NCBI GenBank assembly: GCA_018267385.1
Contig: JAFDYN010000003.1
Location: forward strand, 280,300 to 344,299
DNA length: 64,000 bases
Direction of reading: 5' to 3'
Origin: Bacteroidota bacterium
Lineage (GTDB): Bacteria > Bacteroidota > Bacteroidia > Chitinophagales > LD1
The notes under the pieces were generated by a model that ran no database searches, was not told where the DNA came from, and saw only the letters and a program-made list of their open reading frames with translations. Made by a program: the position numbers and the translations under genes. Below are positions 8,204 through 16,764 of this stretch, piece after piece (the stretch's first letter is position 1; each line of letters starts with the position of its first letter).

Positions 8204-11188
8204 ATGAGCCTGGGTCAAATTGACCTCCGTATTTCACGATTTTTGAAAACCGTGCGATGGCTGCTGCCGGCCATAGTGCTGATGGTGGGCGTGCTGGTCA
8301 TGGCAGGCTGGCAGTGGGATATAGAGGTACTACGCAGGCCGCTGCCTCACCTCGCAGCTATGAACCCCCTTTCCGCTGTTTTATTTATAGCAAGTAGTTT
8401 CTCCCTGCTGCTGTATCATGCCAGCGGACGCTACAGGTACATCGCGCTTATATTTGCAGTAGCTGGGGTTATTGTTGCTGCCTTGCGGATGATAGATGCT
8501 GCCGGGGGATTAGGATGGGATATAGACCTCGTATTTTTTCGCCATCGGCTCTGGCTGGCGGAGCCCGGCAATGTGTCTAACCGCATGGGCCTCAATACGG
8601 CCCTGGGTTTCTTGCTCATATGCGCATCCCTTCTGCTCACATATATCAGGAGAGGCCTACTGATACAGCGGGCGGCTGTAGGCCTGGCGCTGGCTGCTAT
8701 GGTGCTTGGCACTTTTTCATTGCTTTGCTATCTCTACTATGTGCCTGAGTTTTACTCCCTGCTGGGACTCCTGCCCATCTCTGTGCATTCTTCTATCTGC
8801 TTTATGCTCATGGCTGCTGCTATCGTGGGTATACATGAAGAGGTACCTCTCATGCGGGCTATAAACAGCCAGCACTATGGCGGGGTCATAGCCCGCAGGC
8901 TCATACCTGCCATCATGGGCCTAACCATCCTTTTTGGCTATATGCGCCTGTATGCCTCATGGCAAAGGCCCTTTAGCACTGAGCTGGGCGTGGCTATCCT
9001 GATCACCCTGATCATCATGTCCCTGATAGGACTGACATGGTACCTGGCAGCCCTGCTCAATAAGAGCGATAAACTGCGCACTGCTGCTGAGGTCAAATTG
9101 CAAAAGTTTAATAGCGACCTACGACAGGATGTATCACGCCAGACCCGCAAGATACTGGACAATGAGCAGCACTTTCGCGAGAAGATGGACAACATGCGCG
9201 AGGGCATACAGATCATAGGTCATGACTGGCGCTATATCTATGTGAATGATGCACTGGTGGCACAGAGCCACTATACACGCGAGGAACTGATAGGCCGCAC
9301 CCCTATGGAGCTGTATCCCGGTGTGGAGGCTACGGCGCTTTATGCTGTGCTGCAGGAAGTGATGACTCACCGCGTGGCGCGCCGTACAGAAGACGTATTC
9401 ACCTTTCCCGATGGCAGCCAGAACTTCTTTGACATGAGTATACAGCCGGTGCCGGAGGGGATCTTTATCCTCTCAGTAGATATCACCGAGCAGCGCCGCA
9501 ATGCCAACCGGGTGCTGAAGATGAACCGCCTGTATGCCTTCCTGAGTGCTATCAATCAAAGCCTGGTGCACATCAGGGAGGAAAAGCAACTGCTGGACCG
9601 CCTCTGCGATATAGCACTCGGCGCTGGCACTTTCAACGGGATGTGGCTGGGCCTTTACAATGCTGCCGGCAATGTGGACGTGAGCACACGAGATGCCGGT
9701 CCGGATGGTACCGTAGATGGTATCCACTTTGATAATATAGCGCCGGATGATCCGAGGTTCTACCATGTGCCTATAGGTGTGGCCTGGCGCACGGGCCAGT
9801 ATGCAGTGAGCAACGATGCCTGGAGCGATCCGCACCTGACCCAGTGGCACGAGGTGATGCGTGAGCGCAATATCAAATCAGTGATCGGCTTTCCCCTCCG
9901 CAAGCATGGGGTAGTGGTAGGTGCGTTTGCATTTGTATGCGATACGGCCCACTTCTTTGATACGGAGGAGATAGCGCTACTGGACGAGGTGGCCGGAGAT
10001 ATCTCCTTTGCCCTGGAGGTGATGGATCAGGAGCGCAAACGCACCGAAGCGGAGCGCCTGCTGGAGGTCAATCAGGCACACCTGACGCGCGCGCAGGCTA
10101 TCGCCCACGTGGGCCACTGGGAGGCTAGCTTTGCTACGGGTATAGCGGTCTGGTCTGAGGAGTCCTGCCGCATGTTTGGCCTGGACCCGTCTGATCGCCT
10201 GCATTCGTATGAGACGTGGCTGTCCTTTATCCATCCCGATGACCTGCAGATGGTACTGGAGGAAAATAAAAAGCCGGATGTGATACAGACCGGTGTATCC
10301 TTTGACCACCGCATCATCTGGCGCGATGGTACCGTGCGCTACCTGCACTCAGAGGCCAAATATGAACTGAATGACCAAGGCCAGCCTATAGGCATGTACG
10401 GTATCTCACAGGATATCACTGAGCGCAAGCTGGCAGAGCAGGAGATACACCAGCTCAATGAGCAGCTGGAGCACCGCGTAGAGGAGCGTACAGCAGAGCT
10501 CACCGAGGCCAATAAGGCGCTGGAAGCATTCAGCTACTCTGCCTCCCATGACCTGCGTGCACCGCTGCGCGCCATCAGTGGCTACATAGGCGTGATCAAT
10601 GAGGAGTATGGTAAGGATTTTAATAAGGACCTGACGCAGTTATTTGCGCAGGTGAGCGGTGGGGCTAAACGTATGAATGCGATCATAGATGACATGCTCA
10701 CACTGGCCCGCTACAGCAAAGGCAACCTGCAGATCAGAGAGATAGATATGGATATGCTGGTACAGACTGTTTGGGACAATCTGAGTATCACTACGCCTAA
10801 TCATGCCTGTCTGATCAAGCAGAAACTGCCTCTGGTCCAGGGTGATTTTTCCATGCTGGAGCAGGTATTGGTCAACCTGCTATCCAATGCTATTAAATAT
10901 TCCTCTAAGAAAGCCGAACCCGCGATCACCATTGGCTGTAGTAGCACTGCTGCAGAAGTTACTTTCTTTATACAGGACAATGGAGCAGGCTTTGATATGG
11001 CCGCCTATAGCAAACTGTTCGGGGCTTTTCAGAGGCTACACGGCGCTTCGGAATTTGAAGGCACAGGTGTGGGCCTGCTGCTGGTCAAGCGTATCATAGA
11101 GAAACATGGGGGCCTCGTATGGGCAGAGGGCAAAGTAGGGGAGGGTGCTACGTTCTATTTTTCGCTGCCATTGACTGATGATAAATGA
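8204..11188 (+). CDS. Membrane sensor histidine kinase with PAS-GAF-PAS
   Basis: 994 aa. About eight hydrophobic segments (residues 17-285) make an integral membrane sensor resembling MASE-type domains. A PAS domain (about 325-435), a GAF domain (about 450-610) and a second PAS with PAC (about 630-745) follow, then a short coiled coil. Autophosphorylation site His782 lies in SASHDLRAPLRAI, the phytochrome-type HisKA variant. The ATPase domain shows the N box (LLSNAIKYS, Asn895), DNGAGFD and GTGVGLLLVKRI. No receiver domain is attached, so it needs a separate regulator; the Rcp1-like regulators at 1.7-2.9 kb are candidates. Signal unknown. Confidence 0.92.
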   Translation: MSLGQIDLRISRFLKTVRWLLPAIVLMVGVLVMAGWQWDIEVLRRPLPHLAAMNPLSAVLFIASSFSLLLYHASGRYRYIALIFAVAGVIVAALRMIDAAGGLGWDIDLVFFRHRLWLAEPGNVSNRMGLNTALGFLLICASLLLTYIRRGLLIQRAAVGLALAAMVLGTFSLLCYLYYVPEFYSLLGLLPISVHSSICFMLMAAAIVGIHEEVPLMRAINSQHYGGVIARRLIPAIMGLTILFGYMRLYASWQRPFSTELGVAILITLIIMSLIGLTWYLAALLNKSDKLRTAAEVKLQKFNSDLRQDVSRQTRKILDNEQHFREKMDNMREGIQIIGHDWRYIYVNDALVAQSHYTREELIGRTPMELYPGVEATALYAVLQEVMTHRVARRTEDVFTFPDGSQNFFDMSIQPVPEGIFILSVDITEQRRNANRVLKMNRLYAFLSAINQSLVHIREEKQLLDRLCDIALGAGTFNGMWLGLYNAAGNVDVSTRDAGPDGTVDGIHFDNIAPDDPRFYHVPIGVAWRTGQYAVSNDAWSDPHLTQWHEVMRERNIKSVIGFPLRKHGVVVGAFAFVCDTAHFFDTEEIALLDEVAGDISFALEVMDQERKRTEAERLLEVNQAHLTRAQAIAHVGHWEASFATGIAVWSEESCRMFGLDPSDRLHSYETWLSFIHPDDLQMVLEENKKPDVIQTGVSFDHRIIWRDGTVRYLHSEAKYELNDQGQPIGMYGISQDITERKLAEQEIHQLNEQLEHRVEERTAELTEANKALEAFSYSASHDLRAPLRAISGYIGVINEEYGKDFNKDLTQLFAQVSGGAKRMNAIIDDMLTLARYSKGNLQIREIDMDMLVQTVWDNLSITTPNHACLIKQKLPLVQGDFSMLEQVLVNLLSNAIKYSSKKAEPAITIGCSSTAAEVTFFIQDNGAGFDMAAYSKLFGAFQRLHGASEFEGTGVGLLLVKRIIEKHGGLVWAEGKVGEGATFYFSLPLTDDK

Positions 11189-11194
11189 TTAGCG

Positions 11195-11239
11195 AAAGTC
11201 CTCTCCTTCGGAGAGTCCCGAGTCATCGGGATGGGAGAG
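11195..11239 (+). repeat. GC-rich palindromic element between convergent genes
   Basis: Hairpin arms CTCTCCTTCGGAGAG and a second CCCGA..TCGGG palindrome lie between the kinase and mutS stops. Related in style to the dispersed elements at 1602 and 20243; may serve both genes as a terminator. Confidence 0.5.
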
Positions 11240-11242
11240 GAG

Positions 11243-13864
11243 CTACTCCAGCATCTTCTTCAATTCATGCAATTTCATCAGCGCCTCTATCGGCGTCAGG
11301 GCATTGATCTCCAGCTTCTCTATCTGCGCCGCCACCCCTTTCAGCTTCGGGTCCGTCATGTCAAACATGCTCATCTGCATTGTCTTGGCAGACATATTCC
11401 TCATCGTATCCTTGATATCCGTTTGCACCCTCTTTGACTCCAGCTCCAGCAGTATCTCATTGGCACGGTCTACTATCAGGCGTGGCATACCCGCCATCTT
11501 CGCCACATGTATACCAAAGCTATGCTCTGAGCCACCCGGCACCAGCTTGCGTAGGAAGATCACCTTATTGCCCACCTCCTTGGTAGAGACGTGGTAGTTT
11601 TTGATGCGCTCGTATTTATCTGCCAGCTCATTCAGCTCATGGTAGTGCGTGGCAAAGAGCGTCCGTGGGTGCGCCCTCGGGTAGTTGTGCAGAAACTCCG
11701 CCAGCGACCAGGCTATTGAGATGCCATCATAGGTAGAGGTGCCGCGTCCTATCTCATCCAGCAGGATCAGGCTGCGCGCCGTCAGGTTATTCATGATACC
11801 CGCCGTCTCATTCATCTCCACCATAAAGGTCGATTCACCCGCACTAAGGTTGTCACTCGCCCCCACACGCGTGAAGATCTTGTCTACATAGCCTATCGTA
11901 GCCACAGATGCCGGCACATAGCTGCCCACCTGCGCCATCAGCACGATGAGCGCTGTCTGGCGCAGCAGCGCAGACTTGCCGCTCATGTTAGGCCCGGTGA
12001 TCATCAGGATCTGCTGCTGCGTGTCATCGAGGTAGACATCATTCGGCACATACTTATCGCTTACTTCCAGTTGCTTCTCTATCACAGGGTGGCGGCCATC
12101 TTTGATATAGATCGTGTGGCTGTCATTCACCTCAGGCTTGGTGTAGCCATTCAGCACGGCCACCTCTGCCATAGACAGCGTGCAGTCTACCTGCGCCGCA
12201 GCCTGCGCATTCTGCTGTATCGTCACGGTAAACTCCTTCACATACCGCACCAGCTCGGCAAAGAGCCGCTCCTCCAGCGCCTGTATCTTCTCCTCCGCGC
12301 CGAGTACTTTATGCTCGTACTCTTTCAGCTCCTCGGTGATATAGCGCTCACAGTTGGCCAGTGTCTGCTTCCTGATCCATTCAGCGGGCACCTTATGCTT
12401 ATGCGTATTGGTCACCTCCAGGTAGTAGCCGAAGACGTTATTAAAGCCCACCTTGAGCGAGGTGATACCTGTGCGCAGCATCTCAGCCTCTTGTATCTTC
12501 AGGATGTATTCCTTGCCCGAGTGCTTGATCTCGCGCAGCTCATCCAGGTCCTTGTCCACGCCGTCATTGATGAAATCCCCCTTAGAGATCATCGGCCCTG
12601 CCTCATCCCGCAGTACATGCGCGATACGCGATGTCAGGTGGGGGAGGAGAGATACTTTATCTGATAGTTTGGTCAGGCTATCGTGGCCCGATCTTCTCAG
12701 TGATTCTTTGATCGGCTCCAGGGCTAGCAGGCCGCGCTTGAGCTGTGATATCTCGCGCGGGTTGGCTTTGTCCAGCGCCACTTTAGAGATCAGGCGCTCC
12801 ATATCGCCCATGTGGCGCAGGTGCTTGCGCAGCTCATCGCCGGCACTGTTGCTCTTCACATAGTACTCCACCGCATCAAGCCGCTCCTGTATCGCGCCGA
12901 GGTCTATGAGCGGCATCACGATCCAGCGCTTCAGCAGGCGCGCACCCATGGGGCTCACCGTGCAGTCCAGCACATCCAGCAGTGTGCGGCCACCCTGATG
13001 CGGGCTGTACACCAGCTCCAGATTGCGGATGGTAAAGCGGTCCAGCCATACATAGCTCGTCTCGCTGATCCGTGTCAGGCGCGAGATGTGCGAAAGGTTG
13101 TGGTGCTCGGTGTCCTTCAGGTATTGCACCGCCGCACCCGCCGCGATGATCGCCGTCTCCTCCGCCTCTATGCCAAAGCCTTTCAGCGAGTTGGTCTCAA
13201 ATAGTTTCAGCAGCGTGTCGTATGCATGCTCCTTGGTGTACACCCAGTCCTCCATCCGCGCGGCCGGTATGCGGGTGCCAAAGCGCTCTGTAAACTCCCG
13301 CTGCCGCGCGCGCGGGTACAGTATCTCAGACGGCGCGAGGCCCTGTATGATCTTATCGATATAGGCCAGCGTACCCTCGGCTATCAGAAACTCCCCCGTA
13401 GAAATATCTACAAACGCCGCCCCGTACACATCCTTGTCAAAAAACACCGACGCGAGGAAGTTATTCGCTTTTGTATTCAGGATATTATCGCCCGTCACCA
13501 CGCCCGGCGTCACCATCTCAGTCACCCCGCGCTTGACGATGCCCTTGGCAGCCTTGGGATCTTCCAACTGATCACACACCGCCACCTTGTAGCCCGCGCG
13601 TACCAGCTTTGGCAGGTACGTATCCAGCGAGTGATGCGGAAAGCCCGCCAGCTCCACCTCCGTGGCCTTGCCATTGGCGCGCTTCGTCAGTGTGATGCCC
13701 AGCACACCCGCCGTCGTCACCGCATCCCGCGAAAAGGTCTCATAAAAGTCCCCCACACGGAAAAGCAGGATCGCATCCGGGTACTTTGCCTTAAAGGCAT
13801 TGTACTGCTTCATCATCGGTGTCTCCACCTCCGAGCCATCATTTTTGATGAGTGTTTTGGCCAT
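11243..13864 (-). CDS. mutS: DNA mismatch repair protein MutS
   Basis: 873 aa, full length. It recognises mismatches and starts methyl-independent mismatch repair with MutL. The N-terminal mismatch-reading motif Phe40-Tyr41-Glu42 (GDFYETF) is present. The connector, lever and clamp regions follow, and then the ATPase with Walker A ITGPNMSGKS (Lys630), Walker B ILLDEIGRGTSTYDG and the ATHYHEL signature. The -7-like TAAGTTCG lies about 12 bases before the ATG. It is transcribed alone here; mutL is not in the window. Confidence 0.97.
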   Translation of the reverse strand: MAKTLIKNDGSEVETPMMKQYNAFKAKYPDAILLFRVGDFYETFSRDAVTTAGVLGITLTKRANGKATEVELAGFPHHSLDTYLPKLVRAGYKVAVCDQLEDPKAAKGIVKRGVTEMVTPGVVTGDNILNTKANNFLASVFFDKDVYGAAFVDISTGEFLIAEGTLAYIDKIIQGLAPSEILYPRARQREFTERFGTRIPAARMEDWVYTKEHAYDTLLKLFETNSLKGFGIEAEETAIIAAGAAVQYLKDTEHHNLSHISRLTRISETSYVWLDRFTIRNLELVYSPHQGGRTLLDVLDCTVSPMGARLLKRWIVMPLIDLGAIQERLDAVEYYVKSNSAGDELRKHLRHMGDMERLISKVALDKANPREISQLKRGLLALEPIKESLRRSGHDSLTKLSDKVSLLPHLTSRIAHVLRDEAGPMISKGDFINDGVDKDLDELREIKHSGKEYILKIQEAEMLRTGITSLKVGFNNVFGYYLEVTNTHKHKVPAEWIRKQTLANCERYITEELKEYEHKVLGAEEKIQALEERLFAELVRYVKEFTVTIQQNAQAAAQVDCTLSMAEVAVLNGYTKPEVNDSHTIYIKDGRHPVIEKQLEVSDKYVPNDVYLDDTQQQILMITGPNMSGKSALLRQTALIVLMAQVGSYVPASVATIGYVDKIFTRVGASDNLSAGESTFMVEMNETAGIMNNLTARSLILLDEIGRGTSTYDGISIAWSLAEFLHNYPRAHPRTLFATHYHELNELADKYERIKNYHVSTKEVGNKVIFLRKLVPGGSEHSFGIHVAKMAGMPRLIVDRANEILLELESKRVQTDIKDTMRNMSAKTMQMSMFDMTDPKLKGVAAQIEKLEINALTPIEALMKLHELKKMLE

Positions 13865-14001
13865 AGCTTAGAGGGCCGAACTTAATAATTATGACTCTAA
13901 AATCATGAACTTAATATTCACAGAAATTCAAGTCTATAATGGTTTATTGTAACGGGTGGTGTCTATAAGAACACAAGTCATATTATTATATTAGTCAATC
14001 A

Positions 14002-14772
14002 ATGAAAAGTATGAAAGAGATAGACATTTTAAAAGCGTCAAAATTCTATTCAGAAATGCTTGATAGCTTCGCATCCTCTGCAAAAATCGATGTCGACTAT
14101 TCCGCTACTAATGTGAGTAAGGCTATTTATTTCCACGTCGTTAAAATGAAGTATGCAGGTTGGAAACACCGAGTCAATTTCAATAGATTTAAGAAGTATA
14201 CAAGTGCAGAATTATTTCAGGATATTGTGGCATTTTATCTTAAAGCTATCTTGCCTAGCCATTATCAGTTGGAGCTAGAAAGAAAGGTAAACAAATCTCA
14301 ACCTGATATTGCAATATATATTGATGGCAAATGCGTATTTATTATAGAAGTTAAAACTTCTATAGGTTGGCAAAGACCAGCTTATAAAAGTGAAGACCCA
14401 TATGTGGATTTTCGAAATAGAGTAAATCAGTTATCTAATGATTTTAGTATTCCTCGTCAAAATATTCTATACATTTTTGAAGATCATGGGAATGTTGGAG
14501 TGAGATTTTCCAGTAAATTTTGGGATCGTAAAAATCATAGACCGATCATGTTAAGGCCCCAAGATTTTCCCTATTCAATAATTTATCCACTGTTTAATGG
14601 AACAGATCCTTCGTACTGGGAAAAAAATACTATAGATAGGAAGAAAGAATATTTAGATATCTCTGATGCGCAAATTTTGGAAGCGGCTAGCAAAAACATT
14701 GTATTCCCTTTCGAAAAAATTGTAGAATTACTTATGGAGCGAATTGATAATTTTCTTTTGCCAAATGTCTAA
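14002..14772 (+). CDS. Putative PD-(D/E)XK nuclease-like protein
   Basis: 256 aa, strikingly AT-rich compared with mutS on its left, so probably acquired. An acidic helix near E70 (SAELFQDIVAFYL) is followed by Pro101-Asp102 (KSQPDIAIYI) and E116-V-K118 (FIIEVKTS), the layout of a restriction-type PD-(D/E)XK core. No DNA-binding domain or methylase partner is visible. The role could be a restriction-like or defence nuclease; the family is too diverse to say more. The stop codon lies inside a 98-bp duplicated sequence (14767-14864), so the gene end coincides with a recombination junction. Confidence 0.6.
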   Translation: MKSMKEIDILKASKFYSEMLDSFASSAKIDVDYSATNVSKAIYFHVVKMKYAGWKHRVNFNRFKKYTSAELFQDIVAFYLKAILPSHYQLELERKVNKSQPDIAIYIDGKCVFIIEVKTSIGWQRPAYKSEDPYVDFRNRVNQLSNDFSIPRQNILYIFEDHGNVGVRFSSKFWDRKNHRPIMLRPQDFPYSIIYPLFNGTDPSYWEKNTIDRKKEYLDISDAQILEAASKNIVFPFEKIVELLMERIDNFLLPNV

Positions 14773-14864
14773 CGTCTCTCTCATGTGCAAATTCCAAAAC
14801 TCCGATCTCCCCCGCCTCACCCCCGAGCATTTCAAAGCCAATGAGAAGCTACCTATTATTATCG
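14767..14864 (+). repeat. 98-bp direct repeat, copy 1
   Basis: Roughly 90% identical to 15475-15572. It covers the last bases before, and the first 27 codons of, the RNA methyltransferase gene at 15491. The two copies enclose the small exported-protein gene at 14917. Confidence 0.9.
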
Positions 14865-14914
14865 GTGATGCTGTTTCAATATCTTTCACCTGCTGTTTCG
14901 TGGGCTTCAGCTAG
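14783..14914 (+). pseudogene. Truncated 5' copy of the TrmH-like methyltransferase gene
   Basis: Opens with ATG at 14783 and encodes about 27 residues matching the intact gene product (MCKFQNSDLPRLTPEHFKAN versus MRKLQNSELPRLTPEQFKAN), then diverges and stops at TAG 14912-14914. Differences include synonymous and nonsynonymous changes, so the copy is not brand new. No SPOUT domain remains, so it cannot be a working enzyme. Confidence 0.85.
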
Positions 14915-14916
14915 CA

Positions 14917-15372
14917 CTACTCTCTCTTTATCAGCCATACATTTTCGCTGTCTATACTCATTATTTTATAATGAAGTACCATAGTGTCTTCTAATACTAC
15001 TTTCAGCATAGGATTTTGCTTGTCCCCAAACCAGAGTCCCTCTTGATTCCTGACACTATAAACTATGCGTTCCCAGTGCTTAGGCTGGATGTTTTCAGGA
15101 TACCATGTCGTATCCATAGTGGAGGGTAATGATACTGTCAGGCTGTCACGGGTAAACCAAAGAGTGATACAGTGCTTATTATCAGGTCTTGCCGGTTCTT
15201 CATAAGTTAGTTTTAAAGTGTCGATTTCCCTTAGATCAGGATTGAGATCGTAAAACTCACTCGTCCACCAGAAACCACCTTTTGAGAGAAGCGCGCAGTT
15301 ATCATTAGATTGTTTGAGGTTGCCAGAAAGATCGAACAACCACATAGCCGATAAAGCTAGAATGTATTTCAT
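14917..15372 (-). CDS. Exported protein of unknown function
   Basis: 151 aa. It starts with a short lysine plus hydrophobic segment (MKYILALSAMWLFDLSG) that could be a signal peptide, followed by a soluble, tryptophan-rich region with alternating strands and a single internal Cys pair. No family recognised. AT-rich, and enclosed between the two copies of a 98-bp repeat, so it probably came in with, or was moved by, the event that duplicated the methyltransferase 5' end. The long coding frame and signal-like N-terminus argue that it is real, but this is uncertain. Confidence 0.5.
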   Translation of the reverse strand: MKYILALSAMWLFDLSGNLKQSNDNCALLSKGGFWWTSEFYDLNPDLREIDTLKLTYEEPARPDNKHCITLWFTRDSLTVSLPSTMDTTWYPENIQPKHWERIVYSVRNQEGLWFGDKQNPMLKVVLEDTMVLHYKIMSIDSENVWLIKRE

Positions 15373-15452
15373 TAAGCGTTTATATTAAAATCACTTTAGC
15401 ATCGAAAAGTCACAGATTTTTGGATTCTAAATCGCTTTATTATTCTTTGCAT

Positions 15453-15487
15453 TGTCTGATATCTAATGTCTATAGTCTAACGTCTCG
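15453..15487 (+). repeat. Tandem heptamer repeat (5 units)
   Basis: Five degenerate 7-bp units of the type TGTCTAA, ending three bases before the ATG of the RNA methyltransferase. Two such units are also present in the 98-bp copy upstream (from 14766). Confidence 0.65.
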
Positions 15488-15572
15488 CTCATGCGCAAAC
15501 TCCAAAACTCCGAGCTCCCCCGCCTCACCCCCGAGCAGTTCAAAGCCAATGAGAAGCTACCCGTCATCATCG
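15475..15572 (+). repeat. 98-bp direct repeat, copy 2
   Basis: The intact member of the pair with 14767-14864; contains the start of the RNA methyltransferase gene. Confidence 0.9.
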
Positions 15573-16036
15573 TGCTGGACAATGTCCGCTCGCACCTGAA
15601 TGTCGGCTCCGTCTTCCGTTCAGCAGATGCCTTTCTCATAGAGGCCATCTACCTCTGCGGCATCACCGGCACACCCCCACACCGCGACATCCACAAGGCC
15701 GCCCTCGGCGCCACCGAGACTGTAGAGTGGAAATACTTTGAAACTACAGCGGCTGCCGTCGAGGCACTCAAAACCAACGGCTACCAGATAGCCTCCATAG
15801 AGCAAGCCGAAAAAGCCACCATGCTGAATGACCTGAACTACGCAGGAGAGAAGCTGGCTTTAGTATTCGGCAACGAAGTAGACGGTGTAGACCAGCAGAT
15901 CGTCACCGCCTCAGACAAGGTCATAGAGATACCCCAATACGGCACCAAGCATTCACTCAATATCTCAGTATCAGTAGGGATCGTTCTCTGGGAGATCGCA
16001 CGGAATACAAGTATCACAGAGCGCACAAAGGTTTGA
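15491..16036 (+). CDS. TrmH/SpoU-family RNA 2'-O-methyltransferase
   Basis: 181 aa, SPOUT fold. Motif 1 (NVGSVFRSADAF), motif 2 (LVFGNEVDGV) and motif 3 with the knot-forming IPQYGTKHSLNISVSVGI are all present. It methylates a ribose 2'-OH in tRNA or rRNA with SAM; the exact target cannot be told from sequence. It lacks the N-terminal substrate-binding domain of RlmB, like short TrmL/TrmH forms. Heptamer repeats lie directly upstream of the ATG, and the first 82 bases of the gene are duplicated 700 bp upstream. Confidence 0.9.
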   Translation: MRKLQNSELPRLTPEQFKANEKLPVIIVLDNVRSHLNVGSVFRSADAFLIEAIYLCGITGTPPHRDIHKAALGATETVEWKYFETTAAAVEALKTNGYQIASIEQAEKATMLNDLNYAGEKLALVFGNEVDGVDQQIVTASDKVIEIPQYGTKHSLNISVSVGIVLWEIARNTSITERTKV

Positions 16037-16056
16037 GTTAAACAGCCAATTGAGAA

Positions 16057-16084
16057 CACAGAGGTTTGAATGCATTCCTCTGTG
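16057..16084 (+). repeat. CTCTGTG-type inverted repeat
   Basis: CACAGAGG / CCTCTGTG stem with a 12-base loop, followed up to 16165 by further CTCTGTG-like words in the same orientation. This word family is a frequent intergenic repeat in Bacteroidota and other phyla. No gene between 16037 and 16167. Confidence 0.5.
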
Positions 16085-16167
16085 ATCCCAAACAATCAGC
16101 TCTATGAGTAATAAAATCTCAGTGAACTCTGTGATAAACTCTGAGCCCTCTGCGTAGTGAAAAACTC

Positions 16168-16764
16168 TTACAAGCGAACAACTATCTCCGCCCCCTCATA
16201 CTCATACTCCTCATTAGAGCAGATAATGACTACTCGCTGCTGTGGGTCATTCTTCACTAGTACATTCGTCCAGTCGCGCCAGTGGTGATCCATATTGGCA
16301 GTAGGCTCATCGAGTAGCAGGATGTCGCTCTTGGTATAGTATGCCAGTGCCAGCTTCACCCGCTGCTTCATACCTGAGGAGCAGTCGCGTATTTCTTTGG
16401 TAGCGGGAATGTCTATTGCTTTGAGCAGGTCAGCCGCAGTGATGCCATGTAGCGCGCGCATCTGCTGGTGAAAGGCCACCATCTCAGCCACGGTCAGCTC
16501 CTCCGGCAGGTCCAGGTAGGGTGCGCTATAGCTGATGTGTTGGTATATCTCATCGGCAGGGATCGTAGCGCCGCTGTGCGTATAGATCACCTTGCCTTCG
16601 TTAGGCGTCACCATGCCGGAGATGACTTTCAGCAGCGTGCTTTTGCCGGAGCCATTAGCCCCCGTGATAGCATACCTGCCGCCGGACTCAAAGACTGCCG
16701 ACACGCCGCGGTAGATCCACTGGCTGCCGTACTTCTTAGAGACCTTGTCCAGCTCAATCTTCAT
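16168..16764 (-). CDS. ABC transporter ATP-binding protein
   Basis: 198 aa, a single nucleotide-binding domain: Walker A GANGSGKST (residues 35-43), signature CSSGMKQR, Walker B ILLLDEPTANMD, and a substituted region where the H-loop His normally sits (VIICSNEEYE). It is CcmA/gliding-type in size. No permease is adjacent. Its start overlaps the end of lpxA by 11 bases, so it is translated with the lipid A operon and may power export of an envelope component, but the partner membrane protein is not visible. Confidence 0.88.
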   Translation of the reverse strand: MKIELDKVSKKYGSQWIYRGVSAVFESGGRYAITGANGSGKSTLLKVISGMVTPNEGKVIYTHSGATIPADEIYQHISYSAPYLDLPEELTVAEMVAFHQQMRALHGITAADLLKAIDIPATKEIRDCSSGMKQRVKLALAYYTKSDILLLDEPTANMDHHWRDWTNVLVKNDPQQRVVIICSNEEYEYEGAEIVVRL

